DNA of 64,000 nt, from assembly GCA_031772625.1 (NCBI GenBank), contig CM062819.1:1228563070-1228627069 (forward strand), written 5' to 3'. Origin of the DNA: Pinus tabuliformis. Its lineage: Eukaryota > Streptophyta > Pinopsida > Pinales > Pinaceae. This document shows, piece by piece, positions 25,801 to 37,304 of this stretch (within the stretch, counting starts at the first letter, position 1; the number at the start of each line of letters is the position of its first letter). The translations under genes and the position numbers were made by a program. Below the pieces are notes generated by a model, which saw only the letters and a list, made by a program, of their open reading frames with translations, was not told where the DNA came from and made no database searches.

Positions 25801-26020
25801 ACTTTCATGATCTATTTCTATTTGGGGTTCATATTTTTCACTTTTGTGATCACTTCTTATTCTTTTTGTCCTTTGATATTTCCTTTAGGACATACCCTTT
25901 TTACATTTTTTAATTTTTAATATGGAAAACATTTTGCAGAAAGCAAAAGTATGTACAATATTACATGACTTAACATAGTCAACTCAAAATTATGATCCCT
26001 ATTATTATAGGAACCTAATA
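22806..26020 (-). repeat. G2 left LTR (3' LTR), 3.2 kb
   Basis: It is collinear with 33452-36705 over the whole length. The segment around 24700-25300 is rich in GGG/AAGGGG runs. Small frames such as that at 24408-24593 are not matched by a conserved frame in the other LTR. Confidence 0.92.
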
Positions 26021-26581
26021 GTGGCTCCACATGGGGATGGAATTTCCTAGTGAAATGTCAAGAACACCATCCCCTAGTGGCCTGATCCTTTGGGCCAATC
26101 CCAAGTATGCACCTCCTTTGTTATATAATCTCCATGACTGAAAATCTTGAACTGAAATCTAAACCTTTTCTGCAAACTGAAATCTAACACATGTTGTACT
26201 GAAATCTGATTCGAAATAAACTTGTTGATGAAAACTGAATTTATTCAAACTGAAATCTTACCTACTTACTCTAATCAATTGTCCAACTGTTGGTTAGGAA
26301 AAATTAAACAGCCAATGCAACCATTCAAGAATCATATACATTGGTGAATTTTGTTGTTTGTGCTTTTTTGTAATCAAAACTGAGATTCTGCAACCCAATA
26401 TAACCTTGTCAACAAATGAGAAGATAAGGAAATACTTGATTTCCTTTGTTGACACTAAAAATTATACAAAAGGATCTTCCAAAACATATACACTATTGTT
26501 CAACTGATTTAAGAAACTGTACAATTATTCTTGATGGCCTCCATGCCATGAAACTGAAACGTCATTTTTATCTTTATCTCC

Positions 26582-27493
26582 CTACAGATTTTCAGACAAG
26601 CTTTGTGATGATATTTCTACTGATTGAAATGTTTGACTGATGAAACCTTTATCATCTTGATCCTGAATCTCATAGTTAGTTAATGAAGAAAAATTATGAT
26701 TGCATTCATTATCCAACATATCAGCTATTGGATCATAAAAAACTTGGAAGGATTGCTGCAACTTATTGCTCATAGGTTTGAATGGAACTTCACAGATTTC
26801 TACAAGCTGCTCATCCTTTTCTTTAGAGATTTTATACCACATTTCCTTTACAAATTGAAATGATTCAAAACATAATGGTATAGAAATTTGTTGTGTCATT
26901 TGATCAGGTGTTTCAATGAAATTTGATAACTTTGTTTGTGAAACTGAAGAATCCTGATTAAGATTTTCATTGTCTTCTTTGTTGTTAATATCAATACCTA
27001 AATAGTGTTGATTTTTGATAGCTATAAAGTTTTCTCTGATGAACTAAAATTAAGATAAAAAAAGAGGCAAAGAACCTTCACTTATTTCCAAATTTCCTGC
27101 ACTTTCTTCCTCACTCTCATAGCTGATATGTATAGGATGATCAATGTATTTAATTTGCTGAAATTGAATTTCCTCATCCTCCAAACTAGTTTTTGATTGC
27201 TCTGTAAAGCTAGCTTGAGTTTGAAGAACATAATTATCATCATACTGATCATACTTAGGAAAATCATTAAAAGAAGGAATTTCATCAACCAGACACAACA
27301 AATTAGTAGATTCCTCTTCCACATATTGATCTATAAATCCATTTTTTGATCTATGGTAGTTTGAATTAGCAAGAATTTGTTCATGGCTATCAACCTCTTC
27401 TTTTTGTGAAATAAATAGGTCATGGTGATCTTGCACAAAAAAATTATCTTGCATGGTGATCTTTTGTATCCTCTCCTCTATTTTTATTACCAA
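26582..27493 (-). pseudogene. G2 post-gag Gln/Glu-rich region
   Basis: Two open stretches (27050-27493 and 26582-26899) follow gag. They are acidic and rich in Gln, Ser and Asp, with no motif I can place: no DSG protease, no RT signature, no zinc knuckle. Their position suggests the C-terminal tail of the gag polyprotein or a spacer left after pol was lost. A frameshift and stops separate them from gag and from each other. From 26021 to 26581 I see only non-coding sequence leading to the 3' LTR. Confidence 0.55.
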
Positions 27494-27526
27494 AATGTCG
27501 AGTTTTACCTCCGCGATGTTGTTCTT

Positions 27527-28078
27527 CTATGCTTTTGCTTTCAACTTTTCTCTTCTAATTTGTATATTAACTTCAACATCTACTGCAATGTTCTGCATCT
27601 GTTCAAGAGTTTCTAGTTTTCTTTCTCTTAGTTGAAATTCTATTTCTGGATCAAATGCTTTTGGATAATGCAAGAGATTTGAATTAGGAGGTCTTATATT
27701 TGATGGAATTGAATAATAGATTCGATTAAATCTATCAGAAAATTGTTGTATTGTTTCATTTTGTTGTCTTTTCAACTGATTATATTCTTCTATGATCACA
27801 AAATATTGACTTTGATTATCCCTCCATCAAGGAAAATTTTGACAAATTGTTGGAAATTTGAGATGCTTGCAATAGGTAGATTCTTGAACCAACTCTTTAC
27901 TCTACTTTGCAAAGAAAGAGCAAAAAGTATAATTTTAATATCATATTCATCAATCTCAAATAGGTCCAGATAATTCTCAAAGCCTTGAATATGTTTTTGG
28001 GCAGTAATACCATTCTCTCCATCAAAATTCGGGAGATATTTGTAATAGTTATCAAGGAAATCATGGAATATAGGAGGC
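27527..28078 (-). pseudogene. gag: G2 gag, main part (downstream of nested C3)
   Basis: Just left of C3 the - strand encodes PPIFHDFLDNYYKYLP, then SWFKNLPIASISNFQQFV and, after a short break with stops near 27800, QQFSDRFNRIYYSIPSNIRP, LLHYPKAFDPEI and LETLEQMQNIAVDVE. This matches the retrotransposon gag (capsid) domain of plant Ty3/gypsy elements (W-x-x-L...F-x-x-R/F-x-x-x-Y pattern). No zinc knuckle is seen after it. The N-terminal part lies beyond C3 at 32980-33370. Confidence 0.82.
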
Positions 28079-28476
28079 TGTAGGTTTTAACCCCGTACAG
28101 AGGTTACCTGCATACAAATTCTAAAACATAGAAAATAAATAATGTGAGAGGAGAACACATAAGACACATATACACAGAGATTTTCCCCTGGATCCCAAAA
28201 CCGGGACTACCAGCTTGATTTTTCATTATGTTCCTTTCAATGTTACAATACATATTTATACATGCCGAAGCATCCAATACCATGGACCGAAAACCATCAC
28301 GTCCAAAAAACATGTGCGAAAAACATGCACAAAACCATAGGTTGGTCTGCCTAGCCTAACATAGGTTCCAAAACCAAAATTTTCCAGGGCACTACCCTGA
28401 ACCCCATAAAGTGGGGCTACAGGTGCCCCTCAAACCCCTTGTTAACTACGTGGAAAGAATATAACACAACCCAACA
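28079..28476 (-). repeat. C3 left LTR (3' LTR)
   Basis: It starts TGTAGGTTTTAA and ends CACAACCCAACA, and pairs with 32582-32979. Confidence 0.93.
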
Positions 28477-28525
28477 TTCTCCCACTTGTTGTTTTCTTTC
28501 CAGAGGGGGCCACAAGAGAGCATAG

Positions 28526-29460
28526 TCATTTTTCCAGCCTTGAAATGCCCATTGTCTCTCTACACCAAGAGAACTTCTCAAAGCTCACAGATTTTGTTAG
28601 TGCATCTGCAGTATTCTTCAAAATGTCCACCTTTACCAGAAACACCATTTTTTCTTCTATCATATCCCTCACAAAGTGATACTGAACATCAATGTACTTT
28701 GTCTTTGAATGATATGCCAGGTTCTTTGCGAAGAAAATTGCACTTTGGCTGTCATGGTCTATCCTTATAGCTTCCTGTACTAACCCCATACTTAAACACA
28801 ATCTCTGAAACCAAACTACTTCCTTACTTGCATGAGTGGCTTCCATGTTTTTTGCCTCTGTAGTTGACAGTGCCACTACAGATTGTTTCTTACTCATCCA
28901 ACTAACTGCACCTCCAAATAGGTTAAACACATACCCACTTGTATACCTTCTCTGATCCAGTATCCAGCCCAGTCCGCATCAAAAAAGCCATGAATATACA
29001 ACACTCTGTCCAATCTTGGTCTTCCTTGGTAGCACAAACCATAATCACTAGTGCCACGCAAATACCTAAAAACTCGCTTCACTGTTGTCCATTGCTCCTT
29101 CCCTGGTTTTGACATAAACCTGCTCAATACTCCCACTACATGTGCAATGTCTGGTCTAATACAAACCATTGCATACATCAGGCTACCAACTGAACTTGCA
29201 TATGGAACACGGGACATGTCCTCTTCCTCTTCTTGTGTCTTGGGACACTGTTCAGAAGATAACCTCACACCTACAAGAATAGGAACCTTCATCGGTTTAT
29301 TATCCTGCATATTAAACCTATGCAATATTGTCTCGACAGACTTCCTCTGGTTTAACCAGAGCTTCCTCTTTGCCCGATCTCTTTTAATTTCCATGCCCAA
29401 AATATAGTTTGCAGCACCAAGATCTTTCATGTCGAATTTGGAGGACAATTGGGTCTTCAA
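28526..29460 (-). pseudogene. pol: C3 RT C-terminal connection and RNase H
   Basis: The stretch includes FDMKDLGAANYILGMEIKRD and VGSLMYAMVCIRPDIAHVVG, followed by RNase H motifs FFDADWAGY (catalytic Asp), SWMSKKQSVVALSTTEAKNM (the canonical STTEAEY reads STTEAKN, losing the catalytic Glu) and DHDSQSAI, and the C-terminal ADALTKSV. A frameshift near 28925 splits RNase H, and a TAG at about 29464 separates it from the YVDD part. Confidence 0.94.
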
Positions 29461-29463
29461 ATC

Positions 29464-29898
29464 CTAGATAACTTCTTTGTCACTTCCAACCAACAACATA
29501 TCATCCACATACAAGACAAGATAAATAACACGGTCACCAATTAATTTAAAATACACACAGTGATCTGCTTTGCTTCTAGTGAAGCCAAGTCCCTGTATAA
29601 ATGTATCAAATTTCTGATACCACATCCTTGGTGACTGTTTTAACCCATATAAAGACTTCTTTAGCTTACATACCAGTTCTTTCTTACCCTTCATCATAAA
29701 GCCTTTAGGTTGCTTCATGTAGATCTTTTCTTCCAAATCCTTGTGAAGAAATGTTGTCTTCACATCCATTTGTTCTACCTCAAAACCAAAAGCAGCAGCA
29801 ACAGATAAAAGTAATCTACTAGAAGTTACCTTGGCAACAAGAGAAAAAATATCACCAAAATCAATTCCCGACACCTGGGAATAACCTTTTGCTACCAA
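29464..29898 (-). pseudogene. pol: C3 reverse transcriptase core
   Basis: VAKGYSQVSGIDFGDIFSLV, EQMDVKTTFLHKDLEEKIYM (first catalytic Asp), SLYGLKQSPRMWYQKFD and LVLYVDDMLLVGSD (intact YVDD) mark a Tork/Tnt1-type copia RT. A nonsense codon precedes it: the expected KYKARLVAKG reads KYKA-stop-LVAKG at about 29899-29901. Another stop follows SDKEVI. Confidence 0.94.
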
Positions 29899-30006
29899 CT
29901 AAGCTTTGTATTTCTCCACTTTTCCTTCTGCATTTGTCTTCTTTTTGAACACCCATTTGCTGCCAATGGGTTTCCTTCCAGCCGACAAATCCACCAGATC
30001 CCAAGC

Positions 30007-31329
30007 CTAATTTTTGTGCAAAGATGCCATTTCATCAACCATGGCCGCTTTCCAGAGTTTTCCATCCTCTGAATCCACTGATTCCTTCACAGTTTTGGGA
30101 TCATCATCAGTAACAGACAAAGCAAAATTTGAACAGAAAGCAGATGGACTATACCTTTCTGGCTGCCTTCTTTCTCGAACTGATCTTCTCACAATGGGAG
30201 TTTGTGGCTCTTCATCTTCTGATTCCTCCTCTGCTGTAGAGTTTGATTCTTCCTCCTTTAGCTCAAACTCTATCTTCTCAGGTTCCTTTGGTTGGACTTC
30301 ATGTTTAATAACATCTTTCACCTCTCTGAACACCACATTTCGGTTGTACACAACCTTCCTTGTTACTAGGTTACAAAGCCTATAACCATTTAAACCATCC
30401 TTATACCCAATAAAGATGCACTTTTCAGATTTACTATCCAACTTGGTTCTTTTATCCTTTGGAACATGTACATATGCATCACATCCAAATACCATTAGAT
30501 GAGAAAGAGAGGGTTTCTTACTAGTCCATACCTCCTGTGGAGTCTTATCCTCCAACGTTGATGAAGGTGACCTGTTGACCAGGTAACATGTAGTATCCAC
30601 CGCCTCTGCCCAGAATTCCTGTCCTAACCCGGCACCACTGAGTGCCATGCTTCTTGCCCTTTTCATCAACGTCTTGTTCATTCTTTCTACAACTCCATTT
30701 TGTTGAGGTGTATATGGAGTAGTCTTCTGCCGTGATATACCACACTTATTACAGAATTCTTCAAATTCCTTGCTGCAAAACTCTCCAACATTATCTATCC
30801 TCAGCACCTTTATGTTCTTCTCTGTCTGGTTTTCCACCAGAGCCTTAAATTCTTTAAACTTGTCAAAGACTTCAGAATTCTTCTTAAGGAAATATATCCA
30901 TGTATTCCTTGAGAAGTGGTCTATAAATGATACATAGTACACAAACTTACCCAGTGATCGAACCTTCACAGGTCCAAACACATCACTGTACACAAGCTCT
31001 AATATTTGTTTTTCCCTCTTATCACCAAAGGGGAAACTCACCCGATTTTGCTTCCCATATACACAATTTTCACAGAAATCAAAATCCAGAGAGCTATTAC
31101 TCATACCTTCTACCATAACTTTACCATGAAGTATTCGAAGGGCCTTCTCTCCAATATGTCCAAGCCTTTGATGCCATAGCATGGTCTTCTCTCTAGAGAC
31201 CACTAGATTTTCTGCTCCACTTTCAAGAACCATAGAACTATTGCACCCATTAATAACAGTGCTACCTTGCATCTTGTACAGAGTTCCAATGCGAACTCCC
31301 CTCATCAATACCAGTGCTCCCCGAACCAT
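30007..31329 (-). pseudogene. pol: C3 integrase (longest open stretch, 440 codons)
   Basis: Domains in order: GAG-pre-integrase (LWHQRLGHIGEKALRIL, with C-x2-C in FCENCVYGKQ); integrase core with LVYSDVFGPV (Asp), RIDNVGEF (Asp; the usual DNGGEF has Gly to Val) and QQNGVVERMNKTL (Glu); the C-terminal FGCDAYVHVPKDKRTKLD; and an acidic linker ending RRSVRERRQPERYSP. The three DDE residues are present, so this segment is the best-preserved part of C3, although its first residues and both junctions are broken. Confidence 0.95.
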
Positions 31330-31402
31330 TTTGCAGGTATCCTTCTAAAACACTCTTTTACACCTGCATCATCTAGCTTGCTTACAGAAATCAGATTTCG
31401 AG

Positions 31403-32459
31403 CTAATGTAGGAATATGTAGAACACTGGAAGCGTTCTAACCCTTCCACCTTGCAACTTCAACTTTACTTTTTCACAACCAATGATTCTAGCCTTCCTGT
31501 CATCCCCCAAGAAGACATCACCACCATCATATTTCTCATACTCGCAGAACCACTCTCTATGGGGAGTGAAATGAAAGGATGCACCTAGGTCAATCAACCA
31601 TGCCTCATGATCTACATGTGTACTTGAAGAAGCCAAGTACACATCCCCACCTTCATCTGAGGTGGTTTTCACCTCTGCAGAAGGAGCCTCATCAGATCCC
31701 TTTCCTTTGTCAGGAGCTTTAGATTTACAATCCTTTTGAAGTGGCCTTCCTTTCCACATTTCCAGCACACCACCTTTACAGGTTTTCCTGGAGATTTACA
31801 TCTCCCTCTAGATTTAGATCTCCCACTCGATGACTTGTTTTTGTTTTTGTTTTGGGACCATCCTCGTACAGACAATGCATCACCATTTTGGCTCTCCATA
31901 TTTTTCCGTCTCATCTCCTCCATCAGCAGGGCTGAGACTATTTCATCAAACTACAAGGCAGCTGCATTGCTACCTATTGCAATAACCAAACTATCCCACG
32001 AATCTGGTAGAGCACACAACAAACTGATGCACTTATCTTCATCTGAAATTTTAATATCAACAGATGCTAACTGACTTACCACAGTATTAAATGCGTTCAG
32101 ATGCTCTATCATGGAGTCTCCATCTTTCATCCTCAGGTTATACAGCTTTTTCCGCAGGAACAGTTTATTCACAGAGACTTAGATTGGTACAAAGTCCCTA
32201 ACTTGTCCCACAAAGCCTTTGCTGTAGCTTCCCCTGATACATTCAGCAATACTGAATCTGAGACACACAATCATATTGTTCTCTTTGCCTTCCCATCCAA
32301 CTTCTTCCATTCTTCATCGGACACTCCTATTGGTTTAGTACCTGGATCTACTACGATCCACTAATCTTTATCCAGCAACAGATCCTCCATCTTGAGTTTC
32401 CACAACTCAAAACTCTGACCATTAAATTTCTCGATCTCTATCTTTCCACTACTCGCCAT
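31403..32459 (-). pseudogene. gag: C3 gag, zinc knuckle and protease
   Basis: The probable ATG is at 32457-32459. KIEIEKFNGQSFELWKLKME is the Tnt1-type gag start; LYNLRMKDGDSMIEHLNAFN and LLCALPDSWDSLV form the UBN2 capsid motif. A CCHC knuckle (CWKCGKEGHF) is cut by a frameshift before its last Cys, which is found in the adjacent frame (QKDC). Protease follows as WLIDLGASFHFTPHREWF, where the catalytic DSG reads DLG. The segment carries at least two frameshifts and stops at about 31955 and 32175. Confidence 0.92.
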
Positions 32460-32567
32460 CTTCTTTCACCACCAGAATTGATCTTGCAAATCTCCCACTG
32501 AACAGGGTCTACCACAGGCCTGAGCAAAACCCCTCAGCAACAAAGGCGTCCCCTTGAAGCCAAATCT

Positions 32568-32579
32568 GCTCTGATACCA
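32568..32579 (-). promoter_or_regulatory. C3 primer-binding site (tRNA-iMet)
   Basis: The - strand reads TGGTATCAGAGC, two bases inside the 5' LTR. Confidence 0.94.
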
Positions 32580-32581
32580 AA

Positions 32582-32979
32582 TGTAGGTTTTAAGCCCGTA
32601 CAGAGATTACCTGGATACGAATTCTAAAACACATAAAATAAATAATGCGAGCGCAGTACACATAAAACACATATACACAGAGATTTTCCCCTGGATCCCA
32701 ATACCAAGACTACCAGCTTGATTTTTCATTATGTTCCTTTCAATGTTATAATACATATGTATACATGCTGAAGCATCCAATACCATGGACCAAAAACCAT
32801 CGCGTCCAGAAAACATGTTTGAAAAACATGCACAAAACCATAGGTGGATCCGCCCAACCTAACATAGGTTCCAAAACCAAAATTTTCCGGGGTGCTGCCC
32901 CGGATCCCATAAAGTGGGGTTACGGGTGCCCCTCAAAACCCCTGTTATCTATGTGGAAATAATATAACACAACCCAATA
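32582..32979 (-). repeat. C3 right LTR (5' LTR)
   Basis: It starts TGTAGGTTTTAA and ends CACAACCCAATA, the terminal CA having decayed to TA. Confidence 0.92.
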
Positions 32980-33370
32980 TAGGTAAGATGAGGGGCTTAT
33001 ATATATCAAGAACTTTATAAGGTACATGAATATGTACAGGGATTGTAAGATTAGTCTTGATTGTTTGAGGCTTCTCAATCGAAAAATGATCATCATAAGA
33101 TTCAGAGGGACACTGCTCAAATCTATAAGGAGAATTTATATTTACAATCTTCCAATGAAAATAATGAAAAATTAATTTAATATATTCTCTAAAATACAAT
33201 ATACGTTTAAAAACCTTCTTGATGAGAAAGAACATAATGGCTTGGATTGTAATCCAAGTTAGAAGCCTGATCTTCCCATATTGTTCTTTCAGGTTCATTC
33301 CTCTAGTGGAGTCTTGATTTGGAGCTAGAGTCGCCAAGGGGATGATTTTAACCTTTGAGTGTTTGATCAC
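32980..33370 (-). pseudogene. gag: G2 gag N-terminal part (upstream of nested C3)
   Basis: The frame runs from an ATG at 33368-33370 to the C3 boundary (ending YKPLILP). Removing C3 and one target-site copy brings this into register with PPIFHDF on the other side. The sequence is basic and hydrophobic with no catalytic motif. A gag N-terminal role is inferred from position only. Confidence 0.65.
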
Positions 33371-33430
33371 TGTCCACCATCATAGATCAGATCTGGTCTT
33401 TGTATAATCTTTCTAGAGAAAAGGTTCTCT

Positions 33431-33448
33431 TCCCCAGTATGGTCGCCA
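33431..33448 (-). promoter_or_regulatory. G2 primer-binding site, Tat/Ogre-like
   Basis: The - strand reads TGGCGACCATACTGGGGA, three bases inside the 5' LTR. The TGGCGAC...CTGGGGA form is known from Tat/Ogre-lineage gypsy elements (Arg-tRNA type). The lineage call is tentative because no pol is present to confirm it. Confidence 0.65.
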
Positions 33449-33451
33449 CTA

Positions 33452-36400
33452 TGTTATCACTCAGAAAATTTCTCAAGGTTAAAGAAAGAAATCATCGAGG
33501 TAACCAGAAACCAACTTTGGAGATCAGGATCCAGCCTTCCTGATCTTAGAAATGGCTCTCTCTTTATGTTTTAACTTTGTTTTAGTTAATTCATTTTAGG
33601 CTAGTTATGATTGTGCTTGGGTTTTTTATTTGAATTTGGGTGGTGGGATCACTTACTTAGATGAAAAGGGTTTCCTTTTACCATTGGGCTATGGGGTCAA
33701 ATGTTAGACAAACAGGACTGGATTAAGTTCTAAAAGTAGTGTCTACAGGGCAAGATAGAAGAGTTACTACAGATCTCAAAGGCTTGAAGGTGAAACGATT
33801 TCCAATCAGATCCAAGGAGCAATTAAGGGTTCCCTAAGCCGGATCAAGAGGAGAAGAGAAAGAGGTCAATCGAGATGGGAGAGAAATTAAGGCTTCTCAA
33901 ATCTGGATATTAGTGGAAAACATATAAATGATTAACTATGCAAAACAGAGTGTACTTAAACAAATTCTGAGTTATATTTCCAATTAATTCATTCAAATTT
34001 GGAAAAACATTTAAGTTTATGAAACACATAAGAAAGTAACAAAATCAGACAAAGAAGATACTACACTACAAATAGCTCATCTCATGAATCTTGTAATGTA
34101 ATGCTTTTATTACTTTCTCTAGTCTGTTGACTTGAAAATTGGTACAATAACCCTTAGGTTTAAGATCAAAATAACTCTACAAATGTATAGCAATCCACAC
34201 ACCACCCCAATACTTCGAAGTACGAAGTATTTATAAAAAAATAATTTACAAAATATCTCAAACTACATTGAGAACTAATCTAGGAAAAAGAAATATCTTC
34301 ATGTAAGAAGATAGAGACAACTATTGAACTGATGTTTGTTGTCCCCGTTATTTAGGTTCTGCTAGCTTTTAGTCTTTGATCTTTTTCCCTTTAAGCTACT
34401 TAGTTGTTTGGTCTTCACACTGGATGTCATATTTATTTATGACCTTTCATCTTATACACTTTCATCTGCCTCCTCTGTTTAGTCTTTTAACTGTATGCTC
34501 TATCACCTGCGTTCATTTTTACCTTTCACAGTGAATCATAAGTAACAAGGAGTAAAATATGTCGTGGAGAGTTGCTAGTATGAAAATGATTTCATCTCTA
34601 TTTTAACCTTTTACTATGTAAATTGTTTCCTTCTGCTCTGTTGTTGTATTGAATCTTCTATTGATGAAAACCATTTGAATACATTTCCTGAGAATCTGGA
34701 ACAAACAAGTTTTTAACTAGTATAAAAACTCTTTGTCCAGGTATTATATGATCACCTACAAAAATAAACCAATAGATAATAAGAGCACAGGTTTGTAGGG
34801 AGGACATAATGGATTCAGGGAATAGGGGAGGCTGTAGCGTGTTCGGAAGGTAATTGGAGGTCAAATTCCGTTACAGAGGCTTAGGGTAGCGCAGGAAGGC
34901 TTAGGCAACTTTCTAGTAAAAAACGAGAGAAAAGAGAGAAAATGAGTGTCTTTAGCTTTTAAACTGGTAATCGTTAACTTTTGGATGCAGAAATTATAAG
35001 TGAACAGTGGATGGTTTTGGCTTACATGGGGAGGTGGTTTCGGGAGCCATCGCAGCACTTTTGGCAGTCAAGCGGTTTTTCCTTGAGAGCACTCAAGTTC
35101 ACCTAAAGCTACCACGTAACCGAAAGGGGTCTGAGAAAAACTGTGAATCTTGCGTGCTCTCAGGCGGGTAAATCTTGGAAAAAAAATCAACGTGATATGG
35201 ATGTGTGCCGTCAAATCTGGGGGTGAAATATCTAATGTCTATCGCGCGATGAAGCTGCACGGAGGGAAATCAGGTGGAGATTTGCGGGGCCCGAGGGTTA
35301 ATTACAACTGATTTGTAATTAATTTATGAATAAGGCGAGGTTAAATATAAGTGGGTTAATGGAGTGGGACCGGGGTTGGGATATATATTAATATAGTTTA
35401 ATGTGAGTTTTATATGGGTTATGGGATATATATGCAGGAATTATTTTAATACGAGATATATGCACAAAGCAAATTTAATAATTAAAGTTAAATGTTATTA
35501 TTAGTATATGGGCGGGATTGTAAAAATACACTAAGTTTCTAATGTAAAATTAATATTGGGACAGGGAAACATAAATCTAGAATAAAGGGGTTTTATGGGT
35601 TTTTTAGGAAAAATATGGCATAAGGCAGAGTTAATTAAGTAATGTGAAGGGGGAAACAAAACTTAGGATAAGCGAGGTTTTAGTGGGTTTACAAGGGAAC
35701 AAGGAAATTAATAAGGGGGGGATGATTTTTAAAGGGAATTGCCTAGGGAAAAGGGTTGAAATTAATGAAACAAGGTTAAAATGAGGGGAAAGGGTATTTA
35801 TTTAAGGGAAATGGGTTTCACACTAGGGAAAAGGGGTTTTGGGTTGGGAAATGAGTTTTGGAGGGTAATTTTCTAGGGAAATGTATGAAACCAAGGGGTA
35901 AGGGTTAAAATGAAGGGAAATGGTATTTTCATAAGACATGATGAGATAATGGGGAATACTTTATTTATGTAGTGGGGGGTGAAATGAAATGAGAAGAAGT
36001 TAAGAAAATCAACTTGTGAACATCCTTTTACTTTCATAACTACTCCTGCACACTGAAACGTAGGATTAAGCATGATAAATGTGCTTATGCTTTAACAACT
36101 TTGTACTTCTGCAACCTTTCTTGTACCTATCCTTTGCTTATCCTAACATTTTTGCTTTACTTTATTGGGTGCATTTAAACTAGAATACCCTTTCTTTGCT
36201 TTTTCTTTTGAAAAGTAAACTATCTAATTCTAACCTTATATCTTCTGGTGGCTCAGATTAAGCTTATGAGAACATTTTCATTTCTCTACCTAACTATTGA
36301 TCTGCCAAGGTTAAATAGTTTGGCTAGATCTTTATTCTCTATCTATAAACATGAAATTTAAAGCATGATTTGGTCAAGATTAAACTATTTGACTATCATG

Positions 36401-36705
36401 GGTTGTGACATTTATGAGAAGTTGCACACAACCATTATTTTGCACATAAAAGTAAAATGAGAGGAGTGGCATTTGAATGTGCACACTTTCATGATCTATT
36501 TTTGTTTGGTGTTCATATTTTTCACTTTTTTTTATCATTTCTTATTCTTTTTGTCCTTTGATATTTCTTTTAGGACATACCCTCTTTACATTTTTTAATT
36601 TTTAATATGGAAAACATTTTTCAGAAAGAAAAAGTATGTACAATATTACAAGACTTAACATAGTCAATTCAAAATTATAATCCCTATTATTATAGGAACC
36701 TAACA
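33452..36705 (-). repeat. G2 right LTR (5' LTR), 3.25 kb
   Basis: It pairs with 22806-26020. It carries small indels relative to its partner, for example an extra stretch near 35720-35755. Confidence 0.92.
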
Positions 36706-36710
36706 AGTTG

Positions 36711-37304
36711 ATGATCAGTGTGAATGACTATTTCCTTACCCATCAGGTAGTGTTTCCATTTTTTCACACTTTGCATCAATGCATACAACTCCTGGATATA
36801 TGTAGGATAGTTAATCATTGCAACATTAAAAGTTTCTGAATGAAAATAGGTAGGCTTACCATGTTCTGTGAGAACTGCACACATAACATAGTCACTAACA
36901 CCTGACTGAATCTCAAATGACTGTCTCAAGTCTGGAAGTGTGAGTATTGGAGCTATACTGATATTTTCCTTCAATGCATAAAAGGCCTTTTGTTTTTTGC
37001 CTCCCCACTGAAAAACCCTTTTCACACTTGTCAATGCATGCAAAGGAAATTCTATAAGATAAAAATTAACAATGCATTTCCTCCAATGTTGGGTTACTGA
37101 TAGAAAACTTCTTACCTCTGTAACTATGTTGGGCCTTGGCCAATTCACAATGATGTCAACCTTGGAGGGATCTATTTTCAACTCACCTCCTCCAACAATA
37201 TGACCCGAGTAAACTAAAGAAGTCTTTCCAAACTTGCACTTTGACATCTTCAGATACAACTGTTATTTTTTCAAGACATCAAGTACTTTTCTTACATGCA
37301 TGAC
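36711..37304 (-). pseudogene. pol: G1 RT thumb/connection and RNase H N-terminal part
   Basis: LYLKMSKCKFGKTSLVYSGH and IDPSKVDIIVNWPRPN are the region just after the gypsy RT catalytic palm. RNase H follows with the expected DAS-type catalytic site degraded (SGVSDYVMCAVLTEHGKPTY), and HTDHQ where G2 is inserted. The palm itself (Y/F-x-DD box) is absent. The upstream frame jumps from the protease-gag linker directly to HVRKVLDVLKK (about 37266-37304). One in-frame stop (TAA at 37263-37265) lies at the junction with KCKFGK. Confidence 0.92.

Larger units (their letters stand above)
28079..32979 (-). mobile_element. C3: Tork/Tnt1-like Ty1/copia element nested in G2 gag
   Basis: The element is 4901 bp on the - strand with LTRs of 398 bp (28079-28476 and 32582-32979). 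Five-base flanks are GAGGC (28074-28078) and TAGGT (32980-32984), each one substitution from GAGGT, which suggests a decayed target duplication. A tRNA-iMet primer site lies next to the right LTR and a purine tract (CAAGTGGGAGAA on the - strand) next to the left LTR. Gag, protease, integrase, RT and RNase H are all recognisable and all broken. By my count the LTRs differ at about 42 of 398 positions (10-11%), mostly transitions. That is more than its host element G2. Confidence 0.95.
22806..36705 (-). mobile_element. G2: large-LTR Ty3/gypsy-type element encoding gag only, nested in G1
   Basis: It has two LTRs of about 3.2 kb (22806-26020 and 33452-36705) starting TGTTATCACTCAG and ending GGAACCTAACA (left copy CCTAATA). 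It is inserted in G1 RNase H, immediately after the HTDHQ codons, with a near-perfect target duplication, GGTTG (22801-22805) and AGTTG (36706-36710). The primer site TGGCGACCATACTGGGGA on the - strand resembles those of Tat/Ogre gypsy elements rather than Met-tRNA sites. Excluding nested C3, the interior is only about 2.5 kb and encodes a gag and a Gln/Glu-rich tail. No protease, RT or integrase is seen, so it is a non-autonomous LARD/TR-GAG-like element. LTRs differ by about 7% over a 370-bp sample. Confidence 0.9.
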
